From an uncultured Flavobacteriia bacterium (GTDB taxonomy: Bacteria > Bacteroidota > Bacteroidia > Flavobacteriales_D > Crocinitomicaceae): DNA of 64,000 bases. The notes under the pieces are model-generated. The model did not search any database, was not told where the DNA came from, and saw only the letters and a list, made by a program, of their open reading frames with translations. This document shows, in pieces, positions 54,290 through 61,990 of this stretch (position 1 is its first letter; the number at the start of each line of letters is the position of its first letter). The stretch is taken from assembly GCA_903873915.1 (NCBI GenBank), contig CAIQQH010000068.1, positions 1 to 64,000 on the forward strand, written 5' to 3'. Both the position numbers and the translations under genes were made by a program.

Positions 54290-54622
54290 ATGAACATGTA
54301 CAAAATGAGTGATGACGCGATCGTTCACCAGATTGGGGCGTTCGTGAGACATCATCGCTTACAGCAAAACATTAAGCAGAATGATCTTGCAGAAAAAGCT
54401 GGAATCAATCGAACCACCTTATCAGATTTGGAATTGGGCAGAAGGTGTCAACTCATGACCTTGATTCAGGTCCTTAGAATTCTCAATAAACTGCATGTCT
54501 TCGAAGCCTTCGAGGTAAATCAGCAAATAAGTCCAATGAAGCTGGCAGAACTGGAAATGAAGAAACGACAAAAGGCATCGGGACAAAGCAATGCCCCGAA
54601 ACATAAAAAATCAGATTGGTAA
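54290..54622 (+). CDS. hipB: HipB-like antitoxin, XRE-family
   Basis: The 110-residue protein starts MNMYKMSDDAIV at the ATG at 54290, preceded by a purine-rich AAGGAAGG stretch. Longer in-frame starts at 54212 (TTG) would add unlikely sequence. A Cro/C1 helix-turn-helix covers about residues 15-70 (QNDLAEKAGINRTTLSDLELGRRC). A basic tail (KMKLAELEMKKRQK to KHKKSDW) is probably disordered. It should bind DNA and neutralise HipA. The stop and the hipA start share one base (TAATG). Confidence 0.88.
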   Translation: MNMYKMSDDAIVHQIGAFVRHHRLQQNIKQNDLAEKAGINRTTLSDLELGRRCQLMTLIQVLRILNKLHVFEAFEVNQQISPMKLAELEMKKRQKASGQSNAPKHKKSDW

Positions 54623-55911
54623 TGATCAACAATGCCTTTATAAACATCTGGGACAAACGAGTTGGAGCAATTGCTTGGAATGCTGAAACAGGATTCGCAA
54701 CTTTTCAGTACGACAAAGACTTTCTGAAATTAGGCATCGATTTGTCGCCCATCCTCATGCCAATAAGCCAAGGAGAGAAGTTGTTTGAATTTCAAGAAAA
54801 CAGAGGCAATGCAACATTTAAGGGATTGCCGGGCTTATTGGCAGATATTTTACCAGATAAATATGGAAATGCATTAATCAATACGTGGTTAGTGAGACAA
54901 GGAAGGCCGACAAACAGTTTAAACCCAGTTGAGACACTATGTTTTATTGGGGGACGCGGAATGGGCGCATTAGAGTTTGAGCCCGTTCAACCGAAGACGA
55001 ATAATCTTTCGACCAAACTAGAGATGGGCAGTTTGGTTGACATCGCTCAAGAAATTCTGTCTGGAAGAAAGGATTTTACGACAAATCTAATTGAACCGGA
55101 AGAAAAGGCACTTTTTGACATGCTAAAAATTGGGTCTTCTGCGGGTGGAGCAAGAGCAAAAGCCTTGATTGTATACAACGAAAAAACAGGAGAGGTAAGA
55201 AGCGGACAAGCAGGTGCACCAAAAGGATTTGAACATTGGCTCATCAAATTCGATGGGGTGTCCGACGCTCAATTTGGTGCAACCATTGGATATGGACGAG
55301 TAGAAATGGCATACCATCAAATGGCTATTGATGCTGGAATACACATGATGGAATGTCGATTATTGGAAGAAAATGGAAGGGCACACTTCATGACAAAACG
55401 TTTTGATCGAGTTCCGGGAAAACAGAAAATTCATGTTCAAACGTTCTGCGCAATGAGGCACTTTGATTTCAATGAAGTCAATGTGTATAGCTACGAAGAG
55501 CTTTTCGAAACAATGCGTATGCTTGGATTAAGTTATCCAGAAGCTCAAGAACTCTTCCGAAGAATGGTTTTCAATGTGATGTCACGAAACTGTGATGACC
55601 ACACGAAGAACTTTGCGTTTGTGATGCACGAGTCGGGTAATTGGCAGTTGTCACCTGCGTACGATGTTTGTCATGCATATAGGCCAGGGAGTGAATGGGT
55701 TAGTCAACATGCACTGAGCATAAATGGGAAAAGAAAAAACAATACACGGGAGGACCTATTGACTGTCGGTAAGCGGATGAACATTAAAAATACGGAAGAA
55801 ATTATAGACAAGGTATCATCCGTAGTTTCAAAATGGAGCGACTATGCAAGTGCTGTAAATGTGGATGATCAACTCCGAGATGCAATAGGGGCAACTCATC
55901 TATTTTTGTAA
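54622..55911 (+). CDS. hipA: HipA-family serine/threonine kinase toxin
   Basis: The 429-residue protein matches HipA. It has the N-terminal beta domain (about 5-100), the ATP-site loop region (SSAGGARAKALIV), the lysine strand (HWLIKFDG), the catalytic Asn-x-Asp-x-His-x-x-Asn (Asn323, Asp325, His327, Asn330) and the DFG-like Asp in SPAYDVCH. The E. coli enzyme phosphorylates glutamyl-tRNA synthetase, causing persistence; the target here is untested. All catalytic positions are present, so the toxin looks active. It is coupled to hipB by the overlapping TAATG. Confidence 0.93.
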   Translation: MINNAFINIWDKRVGAIAWNAETGFATFQYDKDFLKLGIDLSPILMPISQGEKLFEFQENRGNATFKGLPGLLADILPDKYGNALINTWLVRQGRPTNSLNPVETLCFIGGRGMGALEFEPVQPKTNNLSTKLEMGSLVDIAQEILSGRKDFTTNLIEPEEKALFDMLKIGSSAGGARAKALIVYNEKTGEVRSGQAGAPKGFEHWLIKFDGVSDAQFGATIGYGRVEMAYHQMAIDAGIHMMECRLLEENGRAHFMTKRFDRVPGKQKIHVQTFCAMRHFDFNEVNVYSYEELFETMRMLGLSYPEAQELFRRMVFNVMSRNCDDHTKNFAFVMHESGNWQLSPAYDVCHAYRPGSEWVSQHALSINGKRKNNTREDLLTVGKRMNIKNTEEIIDKVSSVVSKWSDYASAVNVDDQLRDAIGATHLFL

Positions 55912-56013
55912 TCCATTGTACGTGGCGTTATTTCCCTAGAATGTGATTTGAATGAACATTTCGCCTAGACCTGGGATTCACCCCATGATTTAGTGATATC
56001 TTTCTGGTATAGC

Positions 56014-56172
56014 TTACCAAACGGCTGCCAAAACCCAATCTTTCGCCCTGGCTGTGTATTTTTCCTTTGAATTGGGATTGTGCTGAATAACCCTTACCCA
56101 CGGGTCTTTAGAATACCCGACGTAGTGTTTATCCACTGTTTTAGAGTAAATAATGTAGATATAGTGGCTCAT
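56014..56172 (-). pseudogene. truncated GIY-YIG nuclease-domain gene
   Basis: A minus-strand frame of 52 residues begins MSHYIYIIYSKTVDKHYVGYS, followed by RVIQHN and KYTARAKDWVLAAVW, and matches the first half of single-domain GIY-YIG proteins of Bacteroidota (about 80-100 residues). It lacks the helical half that carries the usual catalytic Glu. No frame downstream continues the family. I read it as a degraded fragment rather than an intact gene. It starts 9 bp from a terminator hairpin and converges on hipA. Confidence 0.75.
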
Positions 56173-56180
56173 GAAAAATA

Positions 56181-56208
56181 AAAAAGGTCACCTTTCGATG
56201 ACCTTTTT
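56181..56208. terminator. hairpin terminator next to the tRNA 3'-end repeat
   Basis: AAAAAGGTCA, an 8-nt loop and TGACCTTTTT form a perfect 10-bp stem. It lies directly left of the partial tRNA-Asn repeat copy at 56210-56224. Confidence 0.8.
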
Positions 56209-56209
56209 C

Positions 56210-56224
56210 TGCTCCTCCTCTTGG
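56210..56224. repeat. duplicated tRNA-Asn 3' end (copy 1)
   Basis: The 15-bp string TGCTCCTCCTCTTGG is identical to 56321-56335, where it forms the 3' end of the intact tRNA-Asn plus adjacent bases. Both copies are directly preceded on the plus strand by a terminator ending in a T run. It is either the remains of a second tRNA-Asn or an attachment-site duplicate left by a lost element. Confidence 0.75.
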
Positions 56225-56263
56225 CTTCCTTCGACTCCACTTCGTTTCGCTCAAGATAAACTT
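56224..56263. repeat. fragment of interspersed CTTCGACTCC-type repeat
   Basis: The stretch with CCTTCGACTCCACTTCG and CGCTCAAGATAAAC resembles dispersed repeat units (CTTCGACTCC...CGCTCA) seen in many Bacteroidota genomes. A looser relative is at about 7768-7795 (CCTTCGAAGCTCAATGAGCG). Confidence 0.35.
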
Positions 56264-56284
56264 CTCGCCCAAAGTATCCGCAAT

Positions 56285-56320
56285 AAAAAAGCCTTCAGTC
56301 GGCTGACTGAAGGCTTTTTT
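56285..56320. terminator. strong terminator of tRNA-Asn
   Basis: A perfect 16-bp stem (AAAAAAGCCTTCAGTC / GACTGAAGGCTTTTTT) with a 4-nt loop lies immediately after the 3' end of the tRNA in its direction of transcription. Confidence 0.92.
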
Positions 56321-56322
56321 TG

Positions 56323-56396
56323 CTCCTCCTCTTGGGCTCGAACCAAGGACCCTCTGATTAACAGTCAGATGCTCTAACCGACTGAGCTAAGGAGGA
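56323..56396 (-). tRNA. tRNA-Asn (GUU)
   Basis: The minus strand folds as a cloverleaf of 74 nt including the discriminator: acceptor stem TCCTCCT/AGGAGGA with discriminator G, D-arm AGCTCAGTCGGTTAGAGC, anticodon loop CTGTTAA with anticodon GTT (56360-56362 on the plus strand), and T-arm GGTTCGAGCC. CCA is not encoded. The anticodon assigns asparagine. A strong terminator follows, and the 3' end is partly duplicated about 110 bp away. Confidence 0.95.
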
Positions 56397-56523
56397 ATTT
56401 TCGGTTATTTTGCTAAAAAGCGAATGCAAATATACAGAAACAATTTATTCCGCAAAGCTCCGACCCAAAAAAAATATAGTTCATTGCCCGATTTAAAGGC
56501 GTTGACGAGGCGTTTGTCGTTCG

Positions 56524-57465
56524 TTACAAGCGGATCACATACGCATCCTTGAATCCGCTGGTTTTGACTTTTTCCAAGTCTTTGTTGGCGGCATCTTTGC
56601 TGGCATACGTGCCAACAGTATATTGGAATTTGTATTGGGTGTCGCCCTCTACCTTGCGGCGCGTAACGGGCATTCCTAACTTTTTAAAGCTCTCATGTCC
56701 TGTGTCTATTTCGCTTTTGGAGGACATGATACGAATGACATAGATGCCGGCTTCACTTCCTGCGGCAACGGTTGCCGTGTTAGTTGCCGTGTTGGCTGGT
56801 GCGGTCTTTATAAAACTGATGCTCGGATGCTCCTTTACAATGAAGGTCTTTAAGGCACGGTACATGGCTGAGGCAAGCACATCTTGACCTGCTGCAGTAT
56901 TGAGGTATTGCGCTTCGACATCGTTGGTGAGAAAGCCACATTCTACCAAAACACCTGTCATGTGCGTGTATTTCAATACTTGCAAGGAATGCTCGCGGTC
57001 TTCCGTGTCTTTAACGCCACGCGAATGCCTCCCCGCTTTTTTTGAGAATTCATTTTCAAACTCTTGTGCAAGTCCAACAGATTTTTTTGAACTCATCGTG
57101 TGCACATGTGATTCAGTGCCATGAACGGTTTTACGATCGTTGGCATTGCAGTGCACGGATATAAAATAATCAGCACCTACCGAATTGGCTTTCGCAACAC
57201 GGTCATCTAGACTAGGAAAACTATCGTCGGTGCGGGTGTAGATAATGGTGACATTTTTTAGGTTTTGTTCAATGTAGGTCCCGAATTTTTTGGCAATCAT
57301 CAGGTTTAATACCTTCTCGGGCTGGACGTTTTTTATCTCAGACATATGTCCTGGATCACTGCCACCATGACCAGGGTCGATGACGACAATAATCTTCTCC
57401 TTTTTGGGCAGAGGAGTAAAGGACCCAATCAATGGGACGAGCATGCAGAGTGCAAAAAGCTTCAT
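56524..57465 (-). CDS. N-acetylmuramoyl-L-alanine amidase with SPOR domain
   Basis: The 313-residue protein starts MKLFALCMLVPLIG (signal peptide) at the ATG at 57465; an in-frame ATG lies 9 bp upstream. The Amidase_3 domain (about 25-215) shows its zinc and catalytic residues: VVIDPGHGGSDPG (His), a Glu near NVQPEKVLNL, SVHCNAN (His) and LVECGFLTN (Glu). A C-terminal SPOR domain (about 235-313) would target it to septal peptidoglycan with stripped stem peptides. It cleaves the bond between MurNAc and L-Ala during cell separation. A TAAATTTG box at 57479-57486 on the minus strand may be its -10. Confidence 0.92.
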   Translation of the reverse strand: MKLFALCMLVPLIGSFTPLPKKEKIIVVIDPGHGGSDPGHMSEIKNVQPEKVLNLMIAKKFGTYIEQNLKNVTIIYTRTDDSFPSLDDRVAKANSVGADYFISVHCNANDRKTVHGTESHVHTMSSKKSVGLAQEFENEFSKKAGRHSRGVKDTEDREHSLQVLKYTHMTGVLVECGFLTNDVEAQYLNTAAGQDVLASAMYRALKTFIVKEHPSISFIKTAPANTATNTATVAAGSEAGIYVIRIMSSKSEIDTGHESFKKLGMPVTRRKVEGDTQYKFQYTVGTYASKDAANKDLEKVKTSGFKDAYVIRL

Positions 57466-57552
57466 CAGTCTCACAGCACAAATTTAAAGACGGGACTTTT
57501 TTTATTTACTTTGTAAGGAAAAGCTTACGAAAAGTGAAATGTTAATAGCGGT

Positions 57553-58638
57553 ATGAGCGAGGTGGAAAACGTAGCGGTGATAGAGATTGGAGGCTCACAC
57601 GATGAGTGTCTTTTGTCACAGTTTTTTGCCCTCAAGCAGCGTGGTTGTCGTGTTTATTTTATTGGCACCGAAGCTATTTGGTTTAGAAACACCTCTTTTC
57701 ATGCCTTGGTGGATGTTTTTTATCCCGTGAAATTGTCCCAAGGCGCACTTACCGACTTCTTAACGATGCGCCGCTTGAACGCTTACTTTGAATCACACAA
57801 CATACGCAAGGTGATTCTCAATACAGCCCAAGGTGGACATGTGCGAAACCTGTGTTTAACGGCGAAGAAGTCAACGGAATTTATTGGAATCATTCATACC
57901 TTGAGGAAATTCAATGGCAGCTTTACACAGAAGGTGATCTCTAAAAAAATCAAAAAGCACCTCGTTCTCAACGACTTTTTCTTGACGCAGATTCAACCCG
58001 CCGAAGGCCAAAAGATCACTTCTTTTTATCCAATGAGATTTCCATCTTTTGACATTTCACCCGCCGAAAGGATATTAAGCAAGCAGATTACCATCATCGG
58101 TGGAGTTGAAAACCGCCGCAAAGACTTGGCAGGAAGTGTTGGCTTAATGAAACAACTGGAGGACTTAGACCTTCACTTCGTGTTTTTAGGCAAAAGCGAC
58201 CCGAACAATGAGGGCGTCAGGCGGTTTAAAGAAACGCTTCGAGAAAACGGGCTACTTGATTACGTCATCATGTATGATCATTTTGTCGATGAAAAGGAGT
58301 TTGATCGCGTGGTGAAAGAATCAGATTTTATTTGGCCGATGGTGCATCCAGAAACAGAAAGTGCTGTGGAATATTTCCGCAATCAAATTCCTGGAGCGCT
58401 GAATGTGGCCTTGGGGTATAAAATTCCACTGTTGGTGCACGCGGACTATGTAGAAGAATGGAAAGACTTAAAGCATGCGGCATCTTATCGAATGGAAACC
58501 TTTCGTTCTGATCTGGAATATGCACTGGCGAATGCAGAACAATTGAAGTCAGCCCTCGAGCAAGCTGAATCCTACAATCCATCATTTCAGGAGGAAAAAT
58601 ACCTCGAGTTTGTCTTTGGCAACAAAGTAAAAAAGTAA
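57553..58638 (+). CDS. glycosyltransferase-like protein (GT-B fold)
   Basis: The 361-residue protein resembles family 4 type GT-B glycosyltransferases in outline: an N-terminal half with few motifs and a C-terminal half with KQITIIGGVENRRKDLAGSV, LHFVFLGKSDPNN, YDHFVDEKEFDRVVKESDFIWPMVHPE and GYKIPLLVHADY. The usual EPFG-type donor motif is not clear (VHPETES is in place). There is no signal peptide. Sugar donor and acceptor are unknown. The stop lies at the start of a 28-bp direct repeat. Confidence 0.7.
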   Translation: MSEVENVAVIEIGGSHDECLLSQFFALKQRGCRVYFIGTEAIWFRNTSFHALVDVFYPVKLSQGALTDFLTMRRLNAYFESHNIRKVILNTAQGGHVRNLCLTAKKSTEFIGIIHTLRKFNGSFTQKVISKKIKKHLVLNDFFLTQIQPAEGQKITSFYPMRFPSFDISPAERILSKQITIIGGVENRRKDLAGSVGLMKQLEDLDLHFVFLGKSDPNNEGVRRFKETLRENGLLDYVIMYDHFVDEKEFDRVVKESDFIWPMVHPETESAVEYFRNQIPGALNVALGYKIPLLVHADYVEEWKDLKHAASYRMETFRSDLEYALANAEQLKSALEQAESYNPSFQEEKYLEFVFGNKVKK

Positions 58639-58697
58639 CTTTCTTGGATTTCATTCCGAAAAAGTCATGACTTTCTTGGATTTCATTCCGAAAAAGT
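58638..58697. repeat. tandem 28-bp direct repeat
   Basis: Two identical 28-bp units lie at 58638-58665 and 58670-58697, each starting ACTTTCTTGGATTTCATTCC and ending GAAAAAGT, with CATG between. The second unit supplies the -33 TTG of the ATPase gene. The first unit also has the TTG but no -10 box after it. Confidence 0.92.
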
Positions 58698-58707
58698 TCT
58701 ATTTTTG
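58676..58707 (+). promoter_or_regulatory. promoter of the ATPase gene inside the repeat
   Basis: TTG at 58676-58678 (within repeat unit 2), a 21-nt spacer and TATTTTTG at 58700-58707 match the Bacteroidota pattern. The start codon is only 11 bp past the -10 box, so the mRNA would be almost leaderless. Confidence 0.6.
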
Positions 58708-58718
58708 TCAAAAAAGCC

Positions 58719-59843
58719 ATGATTCAGCGTCAAATTCAAGAGGATGTGCAGCAAAAGTTTTTCCAAGGAAAAGCAATCATTATTTTAGGGCCACGCCAGG
58801 TAGGAAAAACGACTTTATTAAAGCAGCTAGTTATTGAACAGGAAAGTGCGCTATGGTTAAATGGAGACGATTATGATGTGCAACAAATTTTCAATGAGCA
58901 AGTAAGTGCCTTAAGAATACAGTCCTTGTTGGGGGATAAAAAAATTCTGCTTATAGATGAGGCACAGCGGATCGAGGATATTGGACTGAAAATAAAGCGC
59001 ATCACCGATACTTTGAAAGATGTGCAGCTAATCGCCACTGGAAGTTCTGCGTTTGAATTGCTAAACTCGTTGAATGAACCATTAACAGGCCGGAAATGGG
59101 AATATAAACTGTTTCCTTTTTCGTTTAAGGAAATGGTTAATCACCATGGTTTATTGGAGGAAAAGCGGCAATTGTTGCAACGTTTGGTGTATGGATATTA
59201 TCCTGAAATTGTCAATTTTCCCGGACAGGAATTAGAGCGATTGAAGCTGTTGACGGATAGTTATTTGTACAAAGACATTTTATCTTGGGATGGAATACAA
59301 AAGCCTGATCGAATAACCAAACTATTACAAGCTTTGGCATTTCAAGTGGGCTCTCAGGTGTCCTACAATGAGCTTGCTCAGCTTTGCAGTATGGATTCTA
59401 AAACAGTTGAGAAATACATTCTACTGTTGGAAAAATGTTTTGTGATTTTTCGAATTGGAAGCTTCAGCAGGAACTTGCGAAATGAATTGAAAACGAGTAA
59501 AAAAATCTACTTCGTAGACAATGGAGTAAGAAATGCCCTTATTGCTAATTTTTCTCCTGCGGAAACGCGACAAGATATTGGGGCCCTATGGGAGAACTTT
59601 CTGATGTCGGAACGCTACAAGCAAAATGAATATGGCTCAGCGTTTAAGAATACATATTTCTGGAGGTTAAAATCTCAGCAAGAAATAGATTTTTTGGAGG
59701 AGTCGAATGGCGAAATCAGTGCCTTTGAATTTAAGTGGAATACTCAAAAATCAGTTCGCTGTCCTCTGGCGTTTCGCAATGCGTATCCAACTGCTCATTT
59801 TTCAGTGATTACTCCGGACAATGTGGAAGATTTTGTATTCTAG
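58719..59843 (+). CDS. AAA_14/DUF4143 ATPase
   Basis: The 374-residue protein has an N-terminal AAA_14 ATPase (Walker A GPRQVGKTT near residue 28, Walker B KILLIDEAQR near residue 75) and a C-terminal DUF4143 nuclease-like domain (about 200-350; SKKIYFVDNGVRNALI, WRLKSQQEIDFLEE). The latter carries a Asp/Glu-x-Lys-type pattern (EIDFLE, AFEFKWN) as in restriction-fold nucleases. These proteins are widespread, usually in accessory genome regions, and their job is unresolved. It converges on uvrC with a 4-bp gap. Confidence 0.9.
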   Translation: MIQRQIQEDVQQKFFQGKAIIILGPRQVGKTTLLKQLVIEQESALWLNGDDYDVQQIFNEQVSALRIQSLLGDKKILLIDEAQRIEDIGLKIKRITDTLKDVQLIATGSSAFELLNSLNEPLTGRKWEYKLFPFSFKEMVNHHGLLEEKRQLLQRLVYGYYPEIVNFPGQELERLKLLTDSYLYKDILSWDGIQKPDRITKLLQALAFQVGSQVSYNELAQLCSMDSKTVEKYILLLEKCFVIFRIGSFSRNLRNELKTSKKIYFVDNGVRNALIANFSPAETRQDIGALWENFLMSERYKQNEYGSAFKNTYFWRLKSQQEIDFLEESNGEISAFEFKWNTQKSVRCPLAFRNAYPTAHFSVITPDNVEDFVF

Positions 59844-59847
59844 GCCA

Positions 59848-61656
59848 CTAGTCATTATCGCCTTCCCCAAAGCCATTTCGTTCCAAAATAATCGTTGCCT
59901 TTGCGGCTCCTACCACTTTTGTTAACTCCTCAAGACTTGCTTTTTTAATGGCAGAAACTGTTTTGAAATGTTTCATGAGTGCTTCTTGCGTTTTCTGTCC
60001 GATACCGGCAATTTCTGTGATCTCTGAGGTGAGTGCGCCTTTGCTCCGGCGGTTGCGGTGATGGGTAATCCCAAAGCGGTGTGCCTCGTTGCGCATGAAT
60101 TGAACAAGCTTCAGACTTTCTGAGCGTTTGTCAATGTAAATGGGTAAGGAATCGCCGGGGAAGAAAATTTCCTCAAGCCGCTTGGCAATGCCTACAATGG
60201 CTACTTTTCCGCGAAGCTCGAGTTGTTCAAGGGCTTTCAAGGCAGCGCTCAGTTGTCCCTTTCCTCCATCGATAATGATCAGTTGCGGCAAGCTTTGACC
60301 TTCATCCAACATCCGTCTGTAACGGCGAAACACGGCTTCTTCCATCGTCGCAAAGTCATCCGGCCCAACCACCGTTTTTACATTGAAATGGCGGTAGTCT
60401 TTTTTGCTAGGTTTGGCATTTTTGAACACCACACAGGCAGAAACAGGGTTCGTGCCTTGAATATTGGAGTTGTCAAAACATTCCATATGGACGGGCAAAT
60501 CCACCAATCTGAAATCCTTTTTCACTTGCTCGAGAATGCGGTTGCTGTGCTTTTCTGGGTCTTTGATTTTTTCTTGTCTGGCCTTGTCAAGCCGGTAAAA
60601 TTTGGCGTTGCGCAGCGAAAGTTCAACCAACTGTTTTTTATCTCCACGCTGAGGAACGTGTACACTAAAATCGGGGAATGTAAGATCAAGCGCGAGGTCG
60701 GTTACCACTTCTTTGGAACTGCTTTCAAACCGTGCGCGCAGTTCGGGCAAGACGTAGCCTAGGATGTCCTCCCGCGTTTCGTCCAACTTTTTCTTGACCT
60801 CGCCGGTATAGGCGTGTATGATGGATCCGTTATGGATGACGAGATAATTTACAAAAGCTCCATCATGTTCTTCGATCAAGGTGCACACGTCCACTTCATG
60901 AATGCTCGGTGAAACGATGGTGCTTTTGGCTTGAAAATGTTCCAGGTTCTGAATTTTTACCTTCAGGGCTTGGGCTTCTTCAAACTCAAATTTTTCGGAG
61001 TGACTGAGCATTTGTTGTTTCAAGACACGGATCACCGATTGACTATTCCCTTTGAGTAAATGCTCGATTTGCGTGATGTACTCGCTGTATTTTTCATTGG
61101 GTTCTGCACCAATACAGGGTCCTAAACAATTCCCGATGTGGTATTCAAGACACACCTTGTATTTTTTTTCGCTGATTTTTTTTTCGGCTAAATCCAGGGC
61201 ACAACTGCGCAAGGGATAAAGCTCACGAATGAGGGAAAGTAGCGTTTGCATCACCTTTCCGCTGGGATAGGGTCCAAAGTACTTCGATCCGTTGCGTACC
61301 AAATGTCGCGTGGAAAATACGCGTGGAAAGGCCTCGTTTTTAACGCAGATCCAAGGATAGGTTTTGTCGTCTTTGAGTTGAATGTTGTACTTCGGCTGGT
61401 ATTTCTTGATAAGGTTGTTTTCCAGCAAAAGCGCATCGAGCTCGGTGTCGACAACGATGTATTGCATGTCGACAATGCGCTTCACGAGCAAATAGGTCTT
61501 CCCGTTTTCTGGTGTTTTCGTGAAGTAGGAGCTAACCCGCTTTTTTAAGTTCTTGGCTTTTCCTACATAGATGATCGTTCCACCTGCATCGAAATACTGA
61601 TAGACACCTGGCTTTTCAGGGAGTGTTTGAAGTTTGAGTTGCAGTTGTTCGGTCAT
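59848..61656 (-). CDS. uvrC: excinuclease ABC subunit C
   Basis: The 602-residue protein is UvrC of nucleotide excision repair. It has the N-terminal GIY-YIG nuclease (PGVYQYFDAGGTIIYVGKAKNLKKRV), a UVR helix-hairpin (about 200-240; HSEKFEFEEAQALKVKI), the RNase-H-like second nuclease (CFDNSNIQGTNPVSACVVF, LIIIDGGKGQLSAA) and C-terminal HhH motifs. The length is normal. It makes both incisions around a DNA lesion with UvrB. It converges on the ATPase gene. Confidence 0.96.
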   Translation of the reverse strand: MTEQLQLKLQTLPEKPGVYQYFDAGGTIIYVGKAKNLKKRVSSYFTKTPENGKTYLLVKRIVDMQYIVVDTELDALLLENNLIKKYQPKYNIQLKDDKTYPWICVKNEAFPRVFSTRHLVRNGSKYFGPYPSGKVMQTLLSLIRELYPLRSCALDLAEKKISEKKYKVCLEYHIGNCLGPCIGAEPNEKYSEYITQIEHLLKGNSQSVIRVLKQQMLSHSEKFEFEEAQALKVKIQNLEHFQAKSTIVSPSIHEVDVCTLIEEHDGAFVNYLVIHNGSIIHAYTGEVKKKLDETREDILGYVLPELRARFESSSKEVVTDLALDLTFPDFSVHVPQRGDKKQLVELSLRNAKFYRLDKARQEKIKDPEKHSNRILEQVKKDFRLVDLPVHMECFDNSNIQGTNPVSACVVFKNAKPSKKDYRHFNVKTVVGPDDFATMEEAVFRRYRRMLDEGQSLPQLIIIDGGKGQLSAALKALEQLELRGKVAIVGIAKRLEEIFFPGDSLPIYIDKRSESLKLVQFMRNEAHRFGITHHRNRRSKGALTSEITEIAGIGQKTQEALMKHFKTVSAIKKASLEELTKVVGAAKATIILERNGFGEGDND

Positions 61657-61695
61657 GCGTGTGGTGTGTAATATTCCAAGATTGGGTATTACATT

Positions 61696-61905
61696 CTATA
61701 AAGCCATTGAGCCCTCTTTAACCGTATTCCAATCGCTGTATTCGTTGGTGTTCAATTGATGTTTTTCTAACGCAAGATCAAGTTGTTCTTTCTGCCAATT
61801 AGGAAGGTCAGTACTTTCTATTTGAACGAATTCTAGCGATTGCAAGTACGCCAACAAATCCTTGCTCTTTTCGTTAGAATCATCAATGTGAATGGTTATT
61901 TGCAT
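61696..61905 (-). CDS. small antitoxin-like protein without a partner
   Basis: The 69-residue protein starts MQITIHIDDSNEKSKD at the ATG at 61905; an in-frame ATG lies 6 bp upstream. The second half (WQKEQLDLALEKHQLNTNEYSDWNTVKEGSM) resembles the C-terminal part of Bacteroidota addiction-module antitoxins that wrap RelE-type toxins. No RelE or other toxin frame lies next to it, so this would be an orphan. It lies between uvrC and the OmpA gene. Confidence 0.6.
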   Translation of the reverse strand: MQITIHIDDSNEKSKDLLAYLQSLEFVQIESTDLPNWQKEQLDLALEKHQLNTNEYSDWNTVKEGSMAL

Positions 61906-61990
61906 GTTCAAAATTTAGTTAGATCGAATATACAAAAATGCTTCGTAGGCTGAACAATGAAGGTACATTTAATCCGAGAGTTCCGAAAAT

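Noticed and set aside
55930-56100. Alternative reverse frame in the GIY-YIG remnant that reads GFWQPFGKLYQKDITK
   Set aside because: It is a shifted frame with a stop upstream and no family I can name. It overlaps the better-supported GIY-YIG frame, so I do not call it a gene.
56181-56320. CRISPR-like or attenuator array made of the two hairpins and repeats
   Set aside because: Only two unequal hairpins and one 15-bp repeat pair. The tRNA 3' end and its terminators explain them.
60223-60762. 179-residue frame antisense to uvrC
   Set aside because: uvrC is conserved through this stretch, and the antisense product matches nothing I know.
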